From contig NZ_JACXAF010000013.1 in NCBI RefSeq assembly GCF_014773395.1, forward strand, positions 62,001 through 126,000: a DNA stretch of 64,000 nt, in the 5' to 3' direction. The notes under the pieces were generated by a model. The model was not told where the DNA came from, did no database searches, and worked only from the letters and a program-made list of their open reading frames with translations. The DNA comes from Neiella litorisoli. Its GTDB lineage: Bacteria; Pseudomonadota; Gammaproteobacteria; Enterobacterales; Neiellaceae. Shown in pieces: positions 37,304 to 47,979 of this stretch (position 1 is its first letter; every line of letters starts with the position of its first letter). A program made the position numbers and the translations under genes.

Positions 37304-38455
37304 ATGTTTGAAATTATGGAAAGCCATACTGACGAGGCTGTCATTAAAGTAATCGGTGTTGGCGGCGGCGGCGGAAACGCCATCGAACACATGGTGCAAA
37401 ACAGCATCGAAGGTGTTGAATTCTTAGCAGCAAATACCGATGCGCAAGCACTGCGTAAATCAAGTGCTGGCAACAAGATCCAACTGGGTGCCAATATCAC
37501 CAAAGGGTTAGGTGCTGGCGCCAACCCGGAAGTGGGTCGCCAATCGGCAATGGAAGATCGTGAAGCGATTCAACAAGCACTGGAAGGTGCTGATATGATC
37601 TTCATCGCCGGTGGCATGGGCGGTGGTACCGGTACTGGCGCTGCGCCAGTGGTTGCCGAAATAGCTCGTGAACTGGGTATTTTGACCGTTGCTGTGGTGA
37701 CTAAACCATTCCCGTTCGAAGGCAATAAGCGGATGAATTTCGCCGGCCAAGGGATTGATGAGTTGGCGAAACACGTCGACTCACTCATCACTATTCCAAA
37801 CGAAAAGCTGATGAAGGTGTTGGGCCCAGGCACGTCGCTACTGGATGCATTCAAAGCAGCCAATAATGTGCTTTATGGTGCGGTTCAGGGCATTGCTGAA
37901 TTAATCACTCGCCCAGGCTTGATCAACGTTGACTTTGCTGACGTTAAAACAGTGATGTCTGAAATGGGCACCGCGATGATGGGTACTGGCGTTGCTTCCG
38001 GTGCCGACCGTGCGCAAGAAGCGGCTGAGTTGGCGATTGCGTCACCACTGCTCGAAGATGTTGATTTGGCGGGTGCTCGCGGCATTTTGGTGAATATCAC
38101 CGCGGGTCTGGATATCACCATCGAAGAATTCGATACCGTGGGTAACTCGATTAAAGCCTTTGCTTCTGACAATGCAACGGTTGTTGTTGGTGCCGTGATT
38201 GACCCAGAAATGACAGATGAGTTGCGCGTAACGGTTGTTGCCACGGGCATTGGTGCTGAGCGTAAGCCGGACATTACCTTGGTTGAGTCGTCGCTGGAGC
38301 GTCCTGAGGTACCCACCATGCGAGCACCGGTGACAGCACCGCAATCGCCAGGCAAAGTCGCCGTTGGTGGTCAGCAGCCGGTTCAAGTCGAGTTGCCAGA
38401 AAGTGACAACGACATTTTGGACATTCCTGCTTTCCTTCGGAAGCAAGCAGACTAA
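37304..38455 (+). CDS. ftsZ: Cell division protein FtsZ
   Basis: Tubulin-like GTPase forming the division ring. 383 residues, preceded by CGGAGA. GTP-binding [13 protein letters not shown] near residue 17 and signature [17 protein letters not shown] near 104; T7 synergy segment [11 protein letters not shown] near 205. The variable linker (about 316-365) is short, and the conserved C-terminal peptide [14 protein letters not shown], which binds FtsA and ZipA, is intact. Confidence 0.98.
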   Translation: MFEIMESHTDEAVIKVIGVGGGGGNAIEHMVQNSIEGVEFLAANTDAQALRKSSAGNKIQLGANITKGLGAGANPEVGRQSAMEDREAIQQALEGADMIFIAGGMGGGTGTGAAPVVAEIARELGILTVAVVTKPFPFEGNKRMNFAGQGIDELAKHVDSLITIPNEKLMKVLGPGTSLLDAFKAANNVLYGAVQGIAELITRPGLINVDFADVKTVMSEMGTAMMGTGVASGADRAQEAAELAIASPLLEDVDLAGARGILVNITAGLDITIEEFDTVGNSIKAFASDNATVVVGAVIDPEMTDELRVTVVATGIGAERKPDITLVESSLERPEVPTMRAPVTAPQSPGKVAVGGQQPVQVELPESDNDILDIPAFLRKQAD

Positions 38456-38486
38456 ACTGTGCTATTGGTTGTTTTTTGGTCGCTTT

Positions 38487-38515
38487 TTGTGTTCCTGAGT
38501 TCTCTCTGGTACAAT
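38487..38515 (+). promoter_or_regulatory. Predicted lpxC promoter
   Basis: TTGTGT (38487-38492), 17-base spacer, TACAAT (38510-38515), within the 111-base ftsZ-lpxC gap. It would allow lpxC expression independent of the dcw operon. Confidence 0.5.
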
Positions 38516-38566
38516 GCGCGACCCAACGCACATTTTTCGGATAAATTTGGATAATTGGCAAGCTAT

Positions 38567-39475
38567 ATGATGAGACAGCGCACGCTTAAACAAGCGATTG
38601 AAGCGACAGGGATTGGTCTGCATTCTGGTAACAAAGTGCAACTGGTTTTGCGTCCTGCGCCGGTGAATACAGGTATTGTATTTCGCCGTACCGATCTTGA
38701 TCCGGTAGTTGATATTCCAGCTAGTGCTGAGCTAGTCCGAGAAACGACTCTTTGTACTGCGCTGGTAACAGATGATGGTGTTCGCCTATCGACGGTGGAG
38801 CACTTGATGGCCGCCTTAGCGGGCATGGGAATCGACAACGTCTTCGTTGAAGTTGATGCTGAAGAAATCCCAATCATGGATGGCAGTGCATTGCCGTTCG
38901 TTTATCTGTTGCAGCAAGCAGGTGTTGAAGAGCAGCAAGCCGCCAAACGCTTCATTCGGATCAAGCAGCCGATTCGCGTCGAAGATGGTGATAAGTGGGC
39001 CGAACTCTCACCCTATAACGGTTTCCGCATCGATTTCGCAATCGATTTTAATCACCCGGCGATTGAAGCAGACACCCAGCGCAAAGTGCTGGACCTGTCG
39101 GCTTGTAGCTTCGTTCAGGAAATTTCTCGCGCGCGTACTTTTGGCTTCATGCGCGATATTGAGTACCTGCAAGCGAATAATTTGGCTCTTGGTGGCAGCT
39201 TGGATAACGCCATTGTGTTGGACGAATTTAAGATTCTGAATACCGATGGTTTGCGTTACAACGATGAGTTTGTAAAGCACAAAATCCTTGATGCAATTGG
39301 TGATTTGTACATGGCAGGCTTTGGCATTGTCGGCGAAGTGAAAGCATACAAATCAGGCCATGCCTTGAACAATATGCTGGCTCGAGCCATGTTAGCGCAG
39401 CCAGAAGCGTGGGAGATCGTCAGCTTTGACGACCAGGAAGCTCCCATCAGCTATCAGGTGCCGAGTTTGGCATAG
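38567..39475 (+). CDS. lpxC: UDP-3-O-acyl-N-acetylglucosamine deacetylase
   Basis: Zinc-dependent committed step of lipid A synthesis. 302 residues from ATG 38567 ([21 protein letters not shown], matching the E. coli start MIKQRTLK). Zinc ligands are seen in [17 protein letters not shown] and [15 protein letters not shown], with the active-site histidine in KSGHALNN. An upstream in-frame TTG at 38555 is rejected. Convergent with dciA across a shared terminator. Confidence 0.97.
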   Translation: MMRQRTLKQAIEATGIGLHSGNKVQLVLRPAPVNTGIVFRRTDLDPVVDIPASAELVRETTLCTALVTDDGVRLSTVEHLMAALAGMGIDNVFVEVDAEEIPIMDGSALPFVYLLQQAGVEEQQAAKRFIRIKQPIRVEDGDKWAELSPYNGFRIDFAIDFNHPAIEADTQRKVLDLSACSFVQEISRARTFGFMRDIEYLQANNLALGGSLDNAIVLDEFKILNTDGLRYNDEFVKHKILDAIGDLYMAGFGIVGEVKAYKSGHALNNMLARAMLAQPEAWEIVSFDDQEAPISYQVPSLA

Positions 39476-39498
39476 AGACAATTTGCAAATAACACCAC

Positions 39499-39530
39499 AA
39501 AACCAGCGCTTACGCTGGTTTTGTTTTTTC
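39499..39530. terminator. Bidirectional terminator shared by lpxC and dciA, overlapping the dciA stop
   Basis: AAAACCAGCG - CTTA - CGCTGGTTTT followed by GTTTTTT. The dciA stop codon (39510-39512) lies in the loop, so the last four dciA codons are encoded by one arm. Confidence 0.85.
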
Positions 39531-39977
39531 ACGACTAGCTAACTTAAGTAGTTGAGATTTAAGTGGTTCGGGAGTGGATTCGGCGAGTTGGCGAAGATCG
39601 GTTGCGGTTTGATGAGAGATCTGCCGATTGACGTGAAAGCCTGAATCTTGCTGTGACTGAATCGTTGCAGTGGGTTTGACTTGGGATTCCAGTGTGGTCA
39701 GCGCGGTGAATCCTGATTGTCGCAATTTGGCAAGTATGGCTGTTTTGTTCATATTCAACCGCCATTGCCAAACCGGTGAGTCGACGCTCAGTGAGAGTAC
39801 ACCTTGTTGGTAACTGACAACTCGGCAGTGGCCTCGCAAGTCATCGTCGATGACCTTGGCAAACTGCTGCTGTAAGCTTTGCAAAGCTTGGCTTCGACGG
39901 GCAATATTAGCTAACCCTGAGCGGTTGCTTTGGACAATTTGATTAAATGCCACAGGTTGGCGGTTAGCTTTTGACAT
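39510..39977 (-). CDS. dciA: DciA (DUF721) family DnaB helicase loader
   Basis: DciA is the ancestral loader of replicative helicase DnaB in bacteria without DnaC; that role is from the literature on the family. 155 residues. The N-terminal DUF721 domain (about 15-105) contains LQQQFAKVIDDDLRGHCRVVSY and LSLSVDSPVWQWRLNMNKTAILAKLR; the remainder is polar and probably disordered. Its ATG region is divergent from the M23 peptidase gene. Absence of a dnaC-type gene cannot be judged from this window. Confidence 0.85.
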   Translation of the reverse strand: MSKANRQPVAFNQIVQSNRSGLANIARRSQALQSLQQQFAKVIDDDLRGHCRVVSYQQGVLSLSVDSPVWQWRLNMNKTAILAKLRQSGFTALTTLESQVKPTATIQSQQDSGFHVNRQISHQTATDLRQLAESTPEPLKSQLLKLASREKTKPA

Positions 39978-40006
39978 CTGTAGTAGAGATTTAGTGATTA
40001 ATAACC

Positions 40007-40945
40007 ATGAGTCGAACGATTTTCAGTTTAACGTTTAATGTAGCAGGGAAGCCAGTATCTTGGAGTCCTTCACCTGCCGCGTTACTGCTATCGTTGGCGG
40101 CTCTGCTGGCCTTACTCATCGCCCCTTGGTGGCTGGCACCTCATTTGATTTCTGCCAATCATTATCAGCAGCAGGTGGCTGCGGCAAAGCAAGTGCAGCA
40201 ACAGCAGCGCGACGCATTGGTAAAGCTGCGCAGCCAAATGCACGAACAAATCAGTTTAATGGCGGAACACATTGGCACACTGCAAGCCAAATCCTCCCAG
40301 CTGGATCGAGTCAGCCAGCTGCTGGTACAAAAGTCCGATATTGAACAGTCTGAATTTCAAGTTGCAACCACCGCCAATTTACAGTCAATGGACTCTGCTG
40401 GTGGCCCGCTATCTGCTGCTCCAGCGTCTAATAGCGATGATATCCAGCAAATGCTTAGCCAGCTCGACCAGCTCATCGAGCAATATGACGACAAGCAACG
40501 CCAGCTTGATTTGTTATCGGTCCTCCTGCAACAACAAGATGTCGAAGATGCCAGTTGGTTATCCGGCCGTCCAATTGGCGAAGGCTGGTTATCATCTGGA
40601 TTTGGCGCTCGTAAAGATCCATTCACTGGTAAGAAAGCATCCCATTGGGGCGTCGATTTTGCTGGCCATGCCGGCAGTGATGTCTACACCACAGCGGCTG
40701 GCGTTGTCACTTATGCTGGAAAACGCTGGGGTTATGGCAATTTGGTTGAGGTAAGTCATGGCGGCGGTTACACAACCCGCTATGGTCACAACAGCAAAAT
40801 TTATGTTGCCATTGGTGATGTAGTTACCAAAGGTGATGTCATTGCGGCTATGGGTAGTACTGGTCGCTCTACAGGGCCCCATGTGCACTACGAAGTGCTA
40901 AAAAATGGTAAGCAAGTGGATCCCAGCCCGTTTATTTTTCGATAA
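40007..40945 (+). CDS. M23-family peptidoglycan peptidase (LytM domain)
   Basis: 312 residues. A membrane anchor/signal segment at about 24-48 (AALLLSLAALLALLIAPWW) is followed by a long Gln-rich coiled coil (about 55-170), then a LytM/M23 domain (about 190-312) with zinc ligands in SHWGVDFAG and GPHVHYEV (HxH). The ligands look intact, so it may be an active endopeptidase. Directly upstream of secA, the usual neighbourhood in Vibrio and Shewanella-like genomes, replacing secM of enterobacteria. Confidence 0.9.
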   Translation: MSRTIFSLTFNVAGKPVSWSPSPAALLLSLAALLALLIAPWWLAPHLISANHYQQQVAAAKQVQQQQRDALVKLRSQMHEQISLMAEHIGTLQAKSSQLDRVSQLLVQKSDIEQSEFQVATTANLQSMDSAGGPLSAAPASNSDDIQQMLSQLDQLIEQYDDKQRQLDLLSVLLQQQDVEDASWLSGRPIGEGWLSSGFGARKDPFTGKKASHWGVDFAGHAGSDVYTTAAGVVTYAGKRWGYGNLVEVSHGGGYTTRYGHNSKIYVAIGDVVTKGDVIAAMGSTGRSTGPHVHYEVLKNGKQVDPSPFIFR

Positions 40946-41022
40946 ATGACCCCATAAATAGACTTTACCTGATTGACTGATCCGTTCATTATGCGGGGTC
41001 ATCGGAACAATGTGTCCATGAG

Positions 41023-41046
41023 CGTTGGTTAGAGCATTAACCAGCG
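41023..41046 (+). promoter_or_regulatory. Hairpin in the secA leader
   Basis: CGTTGGTTA - GAGCAT - TAACCAGCG: nine-base stem with one G-U pair, ending 29 bases before the secA ATG. A second, larger imperfect repeat (ATGACCCC..ATAA / TTATGC..GGGGTCAT) covers 40946-41002 just after the M23 gene and may be its terminator. Role in secA translation is inference. Confidence 0.4.
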
Positions 41047-41075
41047 ACCAACAAATAAAAAATACTAGGCAAGCC

Positions 41076-43775
41076 ATGTTTGTAAAATTGATGACTTCAC
41101 TGTTTGGCAGTAAAAACGACCGAACACTGAAGAAGCTGCGTAAAGTTGTCAACGCAATTAATGCCATGGAGGCAGACTTCGAGGCCCTCTCTGACGACCA
41201 ACTCAAACAAAAAACCGAAGAGCTGAAAGCTCGAGTCAGCGACGGCGCAAGCTTACAAGACGTGCTGCCTGAAGCCTTTGCTACGGTTCGAGAAGCCAGT
41301 AAACGTGTATTCTCAATGCGCCACTTCGACGTGCAGCTGATCGGCGGCATGGTGCTGAATGACTGTTCGATTGCTGAAATGCGCACCGGTGAAGGTAAAA
41401 CCCTTACCGCTACCTTGGCTGCCTATCTCAACGCGCTAACTGGCAAAGGCGTTCACGTGATTACGGTGAACGACTACTTGGCCCAGCGTGATGCCGAATG
41501 GAACAAACCACTGTTTGAATTCCTTGGCATGACCGTGGGGATCAACTTAGCCGGCATGTCACCAGATGCCAAAAAAGAAGCCTACGGTTCAGATATTACC
41601 TATGGTACCAACAACGAATTCGGCTTCGATTACCTGCGTGACAACATGGCCTTCCGGCCAGAAGATCGCGTTCAGCGCCCGCTGTTTTATGCAGTGGTCG
41701 ATGAAGTCGACTCGATTCTGATTGATGAAGCCCGTACGCCGTTGATTATCTCTGGTCCTGCCGAAGACAGCTCAGGCTTGTATCGCCAAATCGATACCCT
41801 GATCCCAATGCTGACCAAGGCGGAAAAAGAAGATACCGAAGAAGAAGCAGCGGTAGGCGACTACACCGTTGATGAAAAAGCCAAACAGGTTCACTTGACT
41901 GAGCAAGGTCAGGAACGCATTGAAGAGCTATTGGCAAACAACAAGCTGCTGGATGAAGGTTCATCCTTGTACGATGCGGCTAACATTGCCTTGCTGCATC
42001 ATGTTAACGCAGCGCTTCGAGCTCATGTGTTGTTCAAGCGCGATGTCGATTACATCGTCAAAGACGATGAAATTGTCATCGTAGATGAGCACACCGGCCG
42101 GACCATGCCGGGCCGCCGCTGGTCTGAAGGTTTACACCAGGCCGTTGAAGCTAAAGAGCGGGTTAACATTCAAAATGAAAACCAAACGCTAGCGTCGATC
42201 ACCTTCCAGAACTACTTCCGCCTGTATCAAAAACTGTCGGGTATGACAGGTACCGCAGACACTGAAGCGTTTGAATTCCAAAGCATTTATGGTTTGGATA
42301 CTGTGGTTATCCCAACCAACAAACCAATGGTACGTGACGATACCGCCGATCAGGTTTACCTGACCGCAGAAGAAAAGTACGAGGCCATTGCTAAAGACAT
42401 CCATGAGCAGGTGGCAAAAGGTCGACCGATTCTGGTTGGTACCATCACCATTGAAACTTCTGAGCTGCTCTCTGGCTTACTGAAAAAAGCCAAGATCAAG
42501 CACAACGTCCTCAATGCTAAATTCCACCAAAAAGAAGCCGAAATTGTTGCCGAAGCTGGCCGTGCCGGTGCCGTAACAATCGCGACTAACATGGCTGGTC
42601 GTGGTACTGATATTGTCTTGGGTGGTAGCTGGCAAGCAGAGATTGATGCGCTGGATAACCCAACTGATGAACAAATCGCAGAAATCAAAGCGGCTTGGCA
42701 AGAGCGACACGATGCCGTTATTGAAGCCGGTGGTTTGCACATTATTGGTACCGAGCGTCACGAATCTCGTCGTATCGATAACCAGCTCCGTGGTCGTTCT
42801 GGTCGTCAGGGCGACCCAGGGTCGTCGCGTTTCTACCTGTCGCTAGAAGATCCGCTAATGCGCATTTTTGCTTCTGATCGGATGGGTACCATGATGAAGA
42901 AGCTCGGCATGGAGCGCGGTGAGGCGATTGAACACCCTTGGTTGTCGCGCGCTATTGAGAACGCTCAGCGCAAAGTGGAAGCCCGCAACTTCGATATTCG
43001 TAAGCAGTTGCTTGAATATGATGATGTTGCCAACGACCAGCGTAAAGTGATCTATGCGCAGCGCAATGAGCTAATGGATGCTGAGGAAATTAAAGACTCG
43101 ATTGCCAATATCCGTGAAGATGTGGTCGATCAGTTAGTCAGCGAATACATTCCACCGCAATCTTTGGAAGAAATGTGGGATGTTGCCGGACTCGAAGAGC
43201 GTTTGAAAGGTGATTTCGGCATGGTCATGCCGTTGCAGCAATGGTTGGATGAAGACGACAAGCTTCACGAAGATAGCTTGCGCGAACGCATTCAACACGC
43301 CTTCTCTGATGCTTATCGTCAGAAAGAAGAAATGATTGGTGCACCAATTGTGCGTCAGTTCGAAAAGCAGATCATGCTGCAGGTACTCGACACCCATTGG
43401 AAAGATCACTTAGCGGCGATGGACCACTTGCGCCAGGGCATTCATTTGCGTGGTTATGCTCAGAAGAATCCCAAGCAAGAGTACAAGCGCGAGTCATTTG
43501 CCCTATTCAGCAATATGCTTGATGCGCTGAAACTGGAAGTCATTTCGATTCTGAGCCGAGTTCGAGTTCAGTCGCAAGAAGATGTTGAGGCTGCCGAGGA
43601 AAAACGCCGTCAGCAACAACAAGCATTGCCGAAGCAATATCAAGGTGCTGCTGGTGCCGAATCAGCCGACCAACAGCAGCCGCAACAGCGAGCGATGCCG
43701 AAAGTGGGTCGTAATGAGCCGTGCCCATGTGGCTCAGGTAAAAAATACAAGCAGTGTCACGGCAAACTGGCGTAA
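41076..43775 (+). CDS. secA: Preprotein translocase ATPase SecA
   Basis: Motor of Sec export at the inner membrane. 899 residues from ATG 41076 ([20 protein letters not shown] matches the family start); the in-frame ATG at 41025 lies in the leader. Walker [16 protein letters not shown] near residue 101, [14 protein letters not shown] (Walker B) near 209, preprotein cross-linking domain, [13 protein letters not shown] near 506, [14 protein letters not shown] near 580, and a zinc-binding SecB-docking tail with [16 protein letters not shown]. Followed by mutT after 10 bases. Confidence 0.98.
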   Translation: MFVKLMTSLFGSKNDRTLKKLRKVVNAINAMEADFEALSDDQLKQKTEELKARVSDGASLQDVLPEAFATVREASKRVFSMRHFDVQLIGGMVLNDCSIAEMRTGEGKTLTATLAAYLNALTGKGVHVITVNDYLAQRDAEWNKPLFEFLGMTVGINLAGMSPDAKKEAYGSDITYGTNNEFGFDYLRDNMAFRPEDRVQRPLFYAVVDEVDSILIDEARTPLIISGPAEDSSGLYRQIDTLIPMLTKAEKEDTEEEAAVGDYTVDEKAKQVHLTEQGQERIEELLANNKLLDEGSSLYDAANIALLHHVNAALRAHVLFKRDVDYIVKDDEIVIVDEHTGRTMPGRRWSEGLHQAVEAKERVNIQNENQTLASITFQNYFRLYQKLSGMTGTADTEAFEFQSIYGLDTVVIPTNKPMVRDDTADQVYLTAEEKYEAIAKDIHEQVAKGRPILVGTITIETSELLSGLLKKAKIKHNVLNAKFHQKEAEIVAEAGRAGAVTIATNMAGRGTDIVLGGSWQAEIDALDNPTDEQIAEIKAAWQERHDAVIEAGGLHIIGTERHESRRIDNQLRGRSGRQGDPGSSRFYLSLEDPLMRIFASDRMGTMMKKLGMERGEAIEHPWLSRAIENAQRKVEARNFDIRKQLLEYDDVANDQRKVIYAQRNELMDAEEIKDSIANIREDVVDQLVSEYIPPQSLEEMWDVAGLEERLKGDFGMVMPLQQWLDEDDKLHEDSLRERIQHAFSDAYRQKEEMIGAPIVRQFEKQIMLQVLDTHWKDHLAAMDHLRQGIHLRGYAQKNPKQEYKRESFALFSNMLDALKLEVISILSRVRVQSQEDVEAAEEKRRQQQQALPKQYQGAAGAESADQQQPQQRAMPKVGRNEPCPCGSGKKYKQCHGKLA

Positions 43776-43784
43776 GGCAGTCGC

Positions 43785-44189
43785 GTGAGCATTAAGCAAG
43801 TCCATGTGGCCGTTGGCGTGATTGAACGCCACGGCCATATTTTTTTGACCCGACGAGCGGCCCATCAACATCAGGGCGATAAGTGGGAATTCCCCGGTGG
43901 CAAGTGCGAAAACGGTGAGACCGTCGCGCAGGCATTGGTGCGGGAATTATCAGAAGAATTGGCGATCACGGTTCATGATTGCTCGCCATTGTTAGTGGTT
44001 TGTCACGACTATGGCGACAAGCAGGTGAAATTAGACGTTCATTGGGTGCGCCAGTTTGATGGCGAGCCGAGCAGCCAAGAAGGTCTCGAAGGACGCTGGG
44101 TCGCCGCGTCCGAACTCGCTAACTATGATTTTCCTGCTGCCAATGTCGCTATTGTCGAGCGCGTGGTGGCAGCTTTGGGCGCCGACTAA
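43785..44189 (+). CDS. mutT: 8-oxo-dGTP diphosphatase MutT
   Basis: Removes oxidised dGTP from the nucleotide pool to prevent A:T to C:G changes. 134 residues with a GTG start preceded by AAGG. The Nudix box is complete: [22 protein letters not shown] near residue 38 (catalytic glutamates in RELSEE). Ends with a 4-base overlap against the convergent yacG. Confidence 0.95.
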   Translation: MSIKQVHVAVGVIERHGHIFLTRRAAHQHQGDKWEFPGGKCENGETVAQALVRELSEELAITVHDCSPLLVVCHDYGDKQVKLDVHWVRQFDGEPSSQEGLEGRWVAASELANYDFPAANVAIVERVVAALGAD

Positions 44190-44416
44190 TCGCTGTCTGG
44201 TTTGGCTTGAAGCTTGACCATCATGGCCATTAACTCATCGTCACTCATTTGTTCCATTTGCTGACGATCGGGCTCGCCAGCAATCCGGTGACTTTCATCG
44301 GCCCACTCACCTAAATCAATCAACTTGCAGCGCTCAGAGCAAAATGGCCGGAACTTGTTTTCCGTGCTCCACTCGACTTGTTTTTGGCAGGTTGGGCAAC
44401 TTACTTTCATCGTCAT
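44186..44416 (-). CDS. yacG: DNA gyrase inhibitor / zinc-finger protein YacG
   Basis: Small zinc protein that binds GyrB and inhibits its activity (E. coli data). 76 residues, or 74 if the second ATG is used. Zinc site CPTCQ...FCSERC is intact, with [10 protein letters not shown] between and DLGEWADE after. Follows zapD by 12 bases, probably one transcript with zapD and coaE. Confidence 0.95.
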   Translation of the reverse strand: MTMKVSCPTCQKQVEWSTENKFRPFCSERCKLIDLGEWADESHRIAGEPDRQQMEQMSDDELMAMMVKLQAKPDSD

Positions 44417-44428
44417 TACTCTCTGGCC

Positions 44429-45175
44429 TTAACTGGCCGACAACAGAAACTCAATATCGCTTTCAGTAGCGGCTGTGCCACTGTCGGTATGCTGCATAAA
44501 GCGAATGGTAAAGCGGTGCTTATTGCCAGAAACTGTCGGGAAAACAGTATGCTCTGGCGAGCAGGAGATCCGCAGAAGCTGTAAATTCTCAGCGCTCGCC
44601 TGATAGAAGCCCTTGCGCGCAATGACCCGCTGAAACGGCTTGCCATCACGGATCAGGTGCATTAACTGAGCGATGGCGCCAGCTAAAATGTCGAGCTGAC
44701 GCAGCCAATTTTGCATATCGGTTAAACACTTTTCTGCCGGAAGATTTATCCAGTGGTAGAGCTGGGGTAAATCAAAACAGCAGTTGCCACCGGGAATACT
44801 GAAACGCTGACGAATGCCAGCCAGAAATTTATCGGACTTGAGACAATTTGCTAAGCGATTCTGGCTGCGCAAATTAGTAAGACAATGCTGGTTGGCGGCT
44901 TCGAGCTTCGCCAGTGCTTCCAAATCAACATTCGGATAAGTTGCCCAGCGGGCTAATTCTTTTTGCTGGGTTTCGAGATCTTTAATTAAATCTTGGCGCA
45001 CATCGGCGCGCTCTAATAGTTCCAGCAAATCAAACAAAGCGCCAAAGTAGCTTAAACAAGACTGCTCACTAATGTGCTGCATGGCTTGGTGGCAGCGTAA
45101 TAGCAGTTGTTCAATCCTGAGGTAAGAGCGAGACGTTTCATTCAGGGGAAATTGATAGGTGAACGCTTCAGCCAT
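44429..45175 (-). CDS. zapD: Cell division factor ZapD
   Basis: Binds the FtsZ C-terminus and bundles filaments. 248 residues, family length. Opening FTYQFPLNETSRSYLRIEQLL, then LFDLLELLERADVRQDLIKDLE and GNCCFDLPQLYHWINLP are typical of the DUF1342/ZapD family; alpha-helical N-terminal half and beta-rich C-terminal half. In E. coli the same order coaE-zapD-yacG occurs. Confidence 0.95.
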   Translation of the reverse strand: MAEAFTYQFPLNETSRSYLRIEQLLLRCHQAMQHISEQSCLSYFGALFDLLELLERADVRQDLIKDLETQQKELARWATYPNVDLEALAKLEAANQHCLTNLRSQNRLANCLKSDKFLAGIRQRFSIPGGNCCFDLPQLYHWINLPAEKCLTDMQNWLRQLDILAGAIAQLMHLIRDGKPFQRVIARKGFYQASAENLQLLRISCSPEHTVFPTVSGNKHRFTIRFMQHTDSGTAATESDIEFLLSAS

Positions 45176-45210
45176 GCGGTTTCCATCGAGTCAGATCAGA
45201 GGGTAGCAAA

Positions 45211-45825
45211 TCAATTTGAATAGCTTTGAGTAGCGAATTCTAGGAAATGCCGATGCAAGTGTAAAACATCTTTTGCTACTAGTTCGAATGGCCTGTGGTT
45301 GTTAATGATATGGTCTGCGGCTCTGATCCGCTGCCACCGACTCGCTTGCCGCTGGATGATCGCCCAAGCTGCTTCGGTACTAACCTGATCACGGTTTACC
45401 GTTCGCTCGACTTGGATTGATTGCGGAACATCAACGACGACGATGCGTTGGCATAGCTGCTGTAGCTGATTTTCAATTAACAGTGGCACCACCAGAATGG
45501 TGTATGGCGCTTGTTGATTGTGGCTTTGTTCGATCATTTGCTGGCGAATCAGTGGATGTAACAATTGATTCAACCACTGTCGCTCGGACTCGTTGCCAAA
45601 CACCAAAGCCCGTAATGCCGCTCTGTCTAACTCGCCTGTGGTATCAACTACCTTTGGCCCAAAATGAGCGCTGATTTGGGCGAGCGCAGGGCTACCTTTG
45701 GCGACTACCTCGCGAGCAATGACATCGGCATCCACCAACCCTGCGCCTAAGCGTTGGAACTCATTGGCAACCGTGGTTTTACCACTGCCAATGCCACCTG
45801 TCAGGCCGACGACGAAACCGCTCAC
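45211..45825 (-). CDS. coaE: Dephospho-CoA kinase
   Basis: Last step of coenzyme A synthesis. 204 residues. P-loop VGLTGGIGSGKTTVANEF near residue 6, VDADVIAREVVAKG near 31, and PLLIEN near 113. Immediately after pilD (3-base gap), indicating co-transcription with the type IV pilus genes, as in other gammaproteobacteria. Confidence 0.97.
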   Translation of the reverse strand: MSGFVVGLTGGIGSGKTTVANEFQRLGAGLVDADVIAREVVAKGSPALAQISAHFGPKVVDTTGELDRAALRALVFGNESERQWLNQLLHPLIRQQMIEQSHNQQAPYTILVVPLLIENQLQQLCQRIVVVDVPQSIQVERTVNRDQVSTEAAWAIIQRQASRWQRIRAADHIINNHRPFELVAKDVLHLHRHFLEFATQSYSN

Positions 45826-45828
45826 TTG

Positions 45829-46701
45829 CTAATAGCCCAGCATGGCAAAGTAACGATCCAGAATGTCATTGCCCCACAGCAAGGCAATCCATCCTGCGAT
45901 GGCAAGGTAAGGGCCGAAAGGGATGGGTTTTTGATGGTCGCGGCCTTTTAACAGGATCATCGCGATGCCGAGCACCGCACCTACTGCACTCGACAGCAAC
46001 ACCACTAATGGCAGTAACTGCCAACCAAGCCAAGCCCCCAGCGCGGCCAGCAGCTTGAAGTCGCCAAAACCCATGCCCTCTTTGCCGGTCAGCAACTTAA
46101 ATGCCCAATAGACACTCCATAAGGTTGAGTAGCCGGCAATGGCGCCAATAACGGCATCGACCAAAGCATGGGGCATCAGCACAACATGCACCAGCAAACC
46201 GAGCCACAGCAGGATGTAGTTGAGCGGGTCGGGCAGCAAATAATGATCAATATCGATAAAGGTGAGGCAAATGAGTAGCCAAGTGAATACCACCATCGCT
46301 AGACCTAGTCCGGTAAATCCAACTACGTGAAGTACCAATACTGACAGGCTGGCGGTCAGCAACTCTATCGCCGGATAACGAAAAGAGTAGGATTGGCCGC
46401 AGGCGGCGCATTTGCCCCGCAAGATAAACCAACCGACTATTGGCAAGTTGTGCCACGGTTTGATGGCAGTGCCACAACTGCTGCAATGGGAACTTGGCAC
46501 AATTAAGTTGAAGCGATCGAACTTGGGTTCAGGTTGGTCATTTAATGCCGCGCATTCGATTTGCCAGCGTCGTTCTATCATCACCGGTAATCGGAAAATC
46601 ACCACATTAAGAAAGCTGCCAACCAAAGCGGCAAAGACAAAGCAGATCACTGATATCAGCAGCGGAGATGTTGCCGCTGCATGGGTAAATTGTTCAATCA
46701 T
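45829..46701 (-). CDS. pilD: Prepilin peptidase / N-methyltransferase
   Basis: Inner-membrane aspartyl protease that cleaves and N-methylates type IV prepilins and type II secretion pseudopilins. 290 residues. Cytoplasmic cysteine loop CSSC...CAAC at about 73-100, catalytic aspartates in FIDIDHYLLPD near 148 and GFGDFKLLAALG near 211, seven to eight membrane helices. Probably processes PilA in this same cluster. Confidence 0.96.
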   Translation of the reverse strand: MIEQFTHAAATSPLLISVICFVFAALVGSFLNVVIFRLPVMIERRWQIECAALNDQPEPKFDRFNLIVPSSHCSSCGTAIKPWHNLPIVGWFILRGKCAACGQSYSFRYPAIELLTASLSVLVLHVVGFTGLGLAMVVFTWLLICLTFIDIDHYLLPDPLNYILLWLGLLVHVVLMPHALVDAVIGAIAGYSTLWSVYWAFKLLTGKEGMGFGDFKLLAALGAWLGWQLLPLVVLLSSAVGAVLGIAMILLKGRDHQKPIPFGPYLAIAGWIALLWGNDILDRYFAMLGY

Positions 46702-46728
46702 TCAGAGGAGTCCAGTGAAGCAAAAAAG

Positions 46729-47961
46729 TTAGCCGACCACTTTGCCGAGTTGGAAAATTGGCAGGTACATGGAAACAATCAAGCCGCCAACCAGGGTGCC
46801 AATAATGACCATAATCAGTGGTTCGAGCATGGAGCTTAAGTTATCAACAGCATCATCAACCTGCTGCTCATAAATGGTGGCAACTTTTGCCAGCATATCG
46901 TCCAGAGAGCCCGCTTCTTCGCCAATCATCACCATTTGGCTGACCATATCGGGAAAACGTCTGGTTTGACGCATGGCGCTGTTTAATTGAACGCCAGAGG
47001 CAACATCCGCTTTAACTGCTTTGATGGCGTCACGATAAACGGCATTACCTGAGGCGCCGGCGGCCGAGTCTAACGCATCGATCAATGGTACCCCGGCGGC
47101 AAAGGTGGTGGAGAGGGTACGGGTATAACGGGCAACTGCAGCTTGATGCAAAATACCACCAACTACTGGCAGCTTTAAAATCAGTGCATCAGTTTTGTCG
47201 CGTAACGATTTTGATGAACGGTGAGCCCGGGCAAAGGCGTAACTGGCTGCAAATACCGCGGCAATCACCACCCAGAGGTTGCCCGTGAGCCAATTGGAAA
47301 TGCCAATGACAAACAGGGTGAAAGCGGGGAGCTCGGCACCAAAGTTAGCAAAAATATTTTCAAAGCTAGGGACCACAAAAATCAGCAAAATTGCCGTCAC
47401 CACCACAGCAACGAGGATCACGATGGCTGGATAGGTCATGGCCTTTTTGATTTTCGCTTTGAGTGCCTCGGCTTTTTCTTTGTAGGTGGCAATACGATCA
47501 TAAATGGAATCAAGGGCGCCGGACTGCTCGCCACTCGCCACTAGGTCACAATACAGATCATCAAAATAAGCGGGGTGTTTTTTTAGCGTTTCACTGAGTG
47601 GGTTACCGGCAGATACTTCGGCGTGGATTTCTTCTAGTAGTTTTCTTAGCTGTTCTTTGTCACTGCCCTTGCCAATAATTTCCAACGCCTGCACCAAGGG
47701 CACTCCAGCACCGAGCATGGTGGCAATTTGGCGAGTGACCATACAAATATCAACAGCTTTGATTTTATTGCCTAATTCAAATAGCGGCTTGGGCTTTTTC
47801 TTAATTTTTGAAACCGCGATCGCTTGTTTGCGCAGCTGAGTTTTTACTGCTTGCTCGTTGGCAGCGGTAATTTCCCCCTCAACACGGCGGCCTTTGCGGT
47901 TGACGCCTTGCCACTGGTAGGTATTCACTTTGATTGTTACTGGTTTCGCTACTGCTGCCAT
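46729..47961 (-). CDS. pilC: Type IV pilus inner-membrane platform protein PilC
   Basis: 410 residues with two T2SSF domains (about 68-190 and 270-395) and three membrane segments, the usual GspF/PilC layout. Conserved: RQIATMLGAGVPLVQALEI, ASGEQSGALDSIYDRI, RYTRTLSTTFAAGVPLIDAL, GEEAGSLDDMLAKVA. Couples the PilB motor to pilus assembly. 18 bases after pilB. Confidence 0.96.
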   Translation of the reverse strand: MAAVAKPVTIKVNTYQWQGVNRKGRRVEGEITAANEQAVKTQLRKQAIAVSKIKKKPKPLFELGNKIKAVDICMVTRQIATMLGAGVPLVQALEIIGKGSDKEQLRKLLEEIHAEVSAGNPLSETLKKHPAYFDDLYCDLVASGEQSGALDSIYDRIATYKEKAEALKAKIKKAMTYPAIVILVAVVVTAILLIFVVPSFENIFANFGAELPAFTLFVIGISNWLTGNLWVVIAAVFAASYAFARAHRSSKSLRDKTDALILKLPVVGGILHQAAVARYTRTLSTTFAAGVPLIDALDSAAGASGNAVYRDAIKAVKADVASGVQLNSAMRQTRRFPDMVSQMVMIGEEAGSLDDMLAKVATIYEQQVDDAVDNLSSMLEPLIMVIIGTLVGGLIVSMYLPIFQLGKVVG

Positions 47962-47979
47962 AGAAAGACCAACTGTGGA

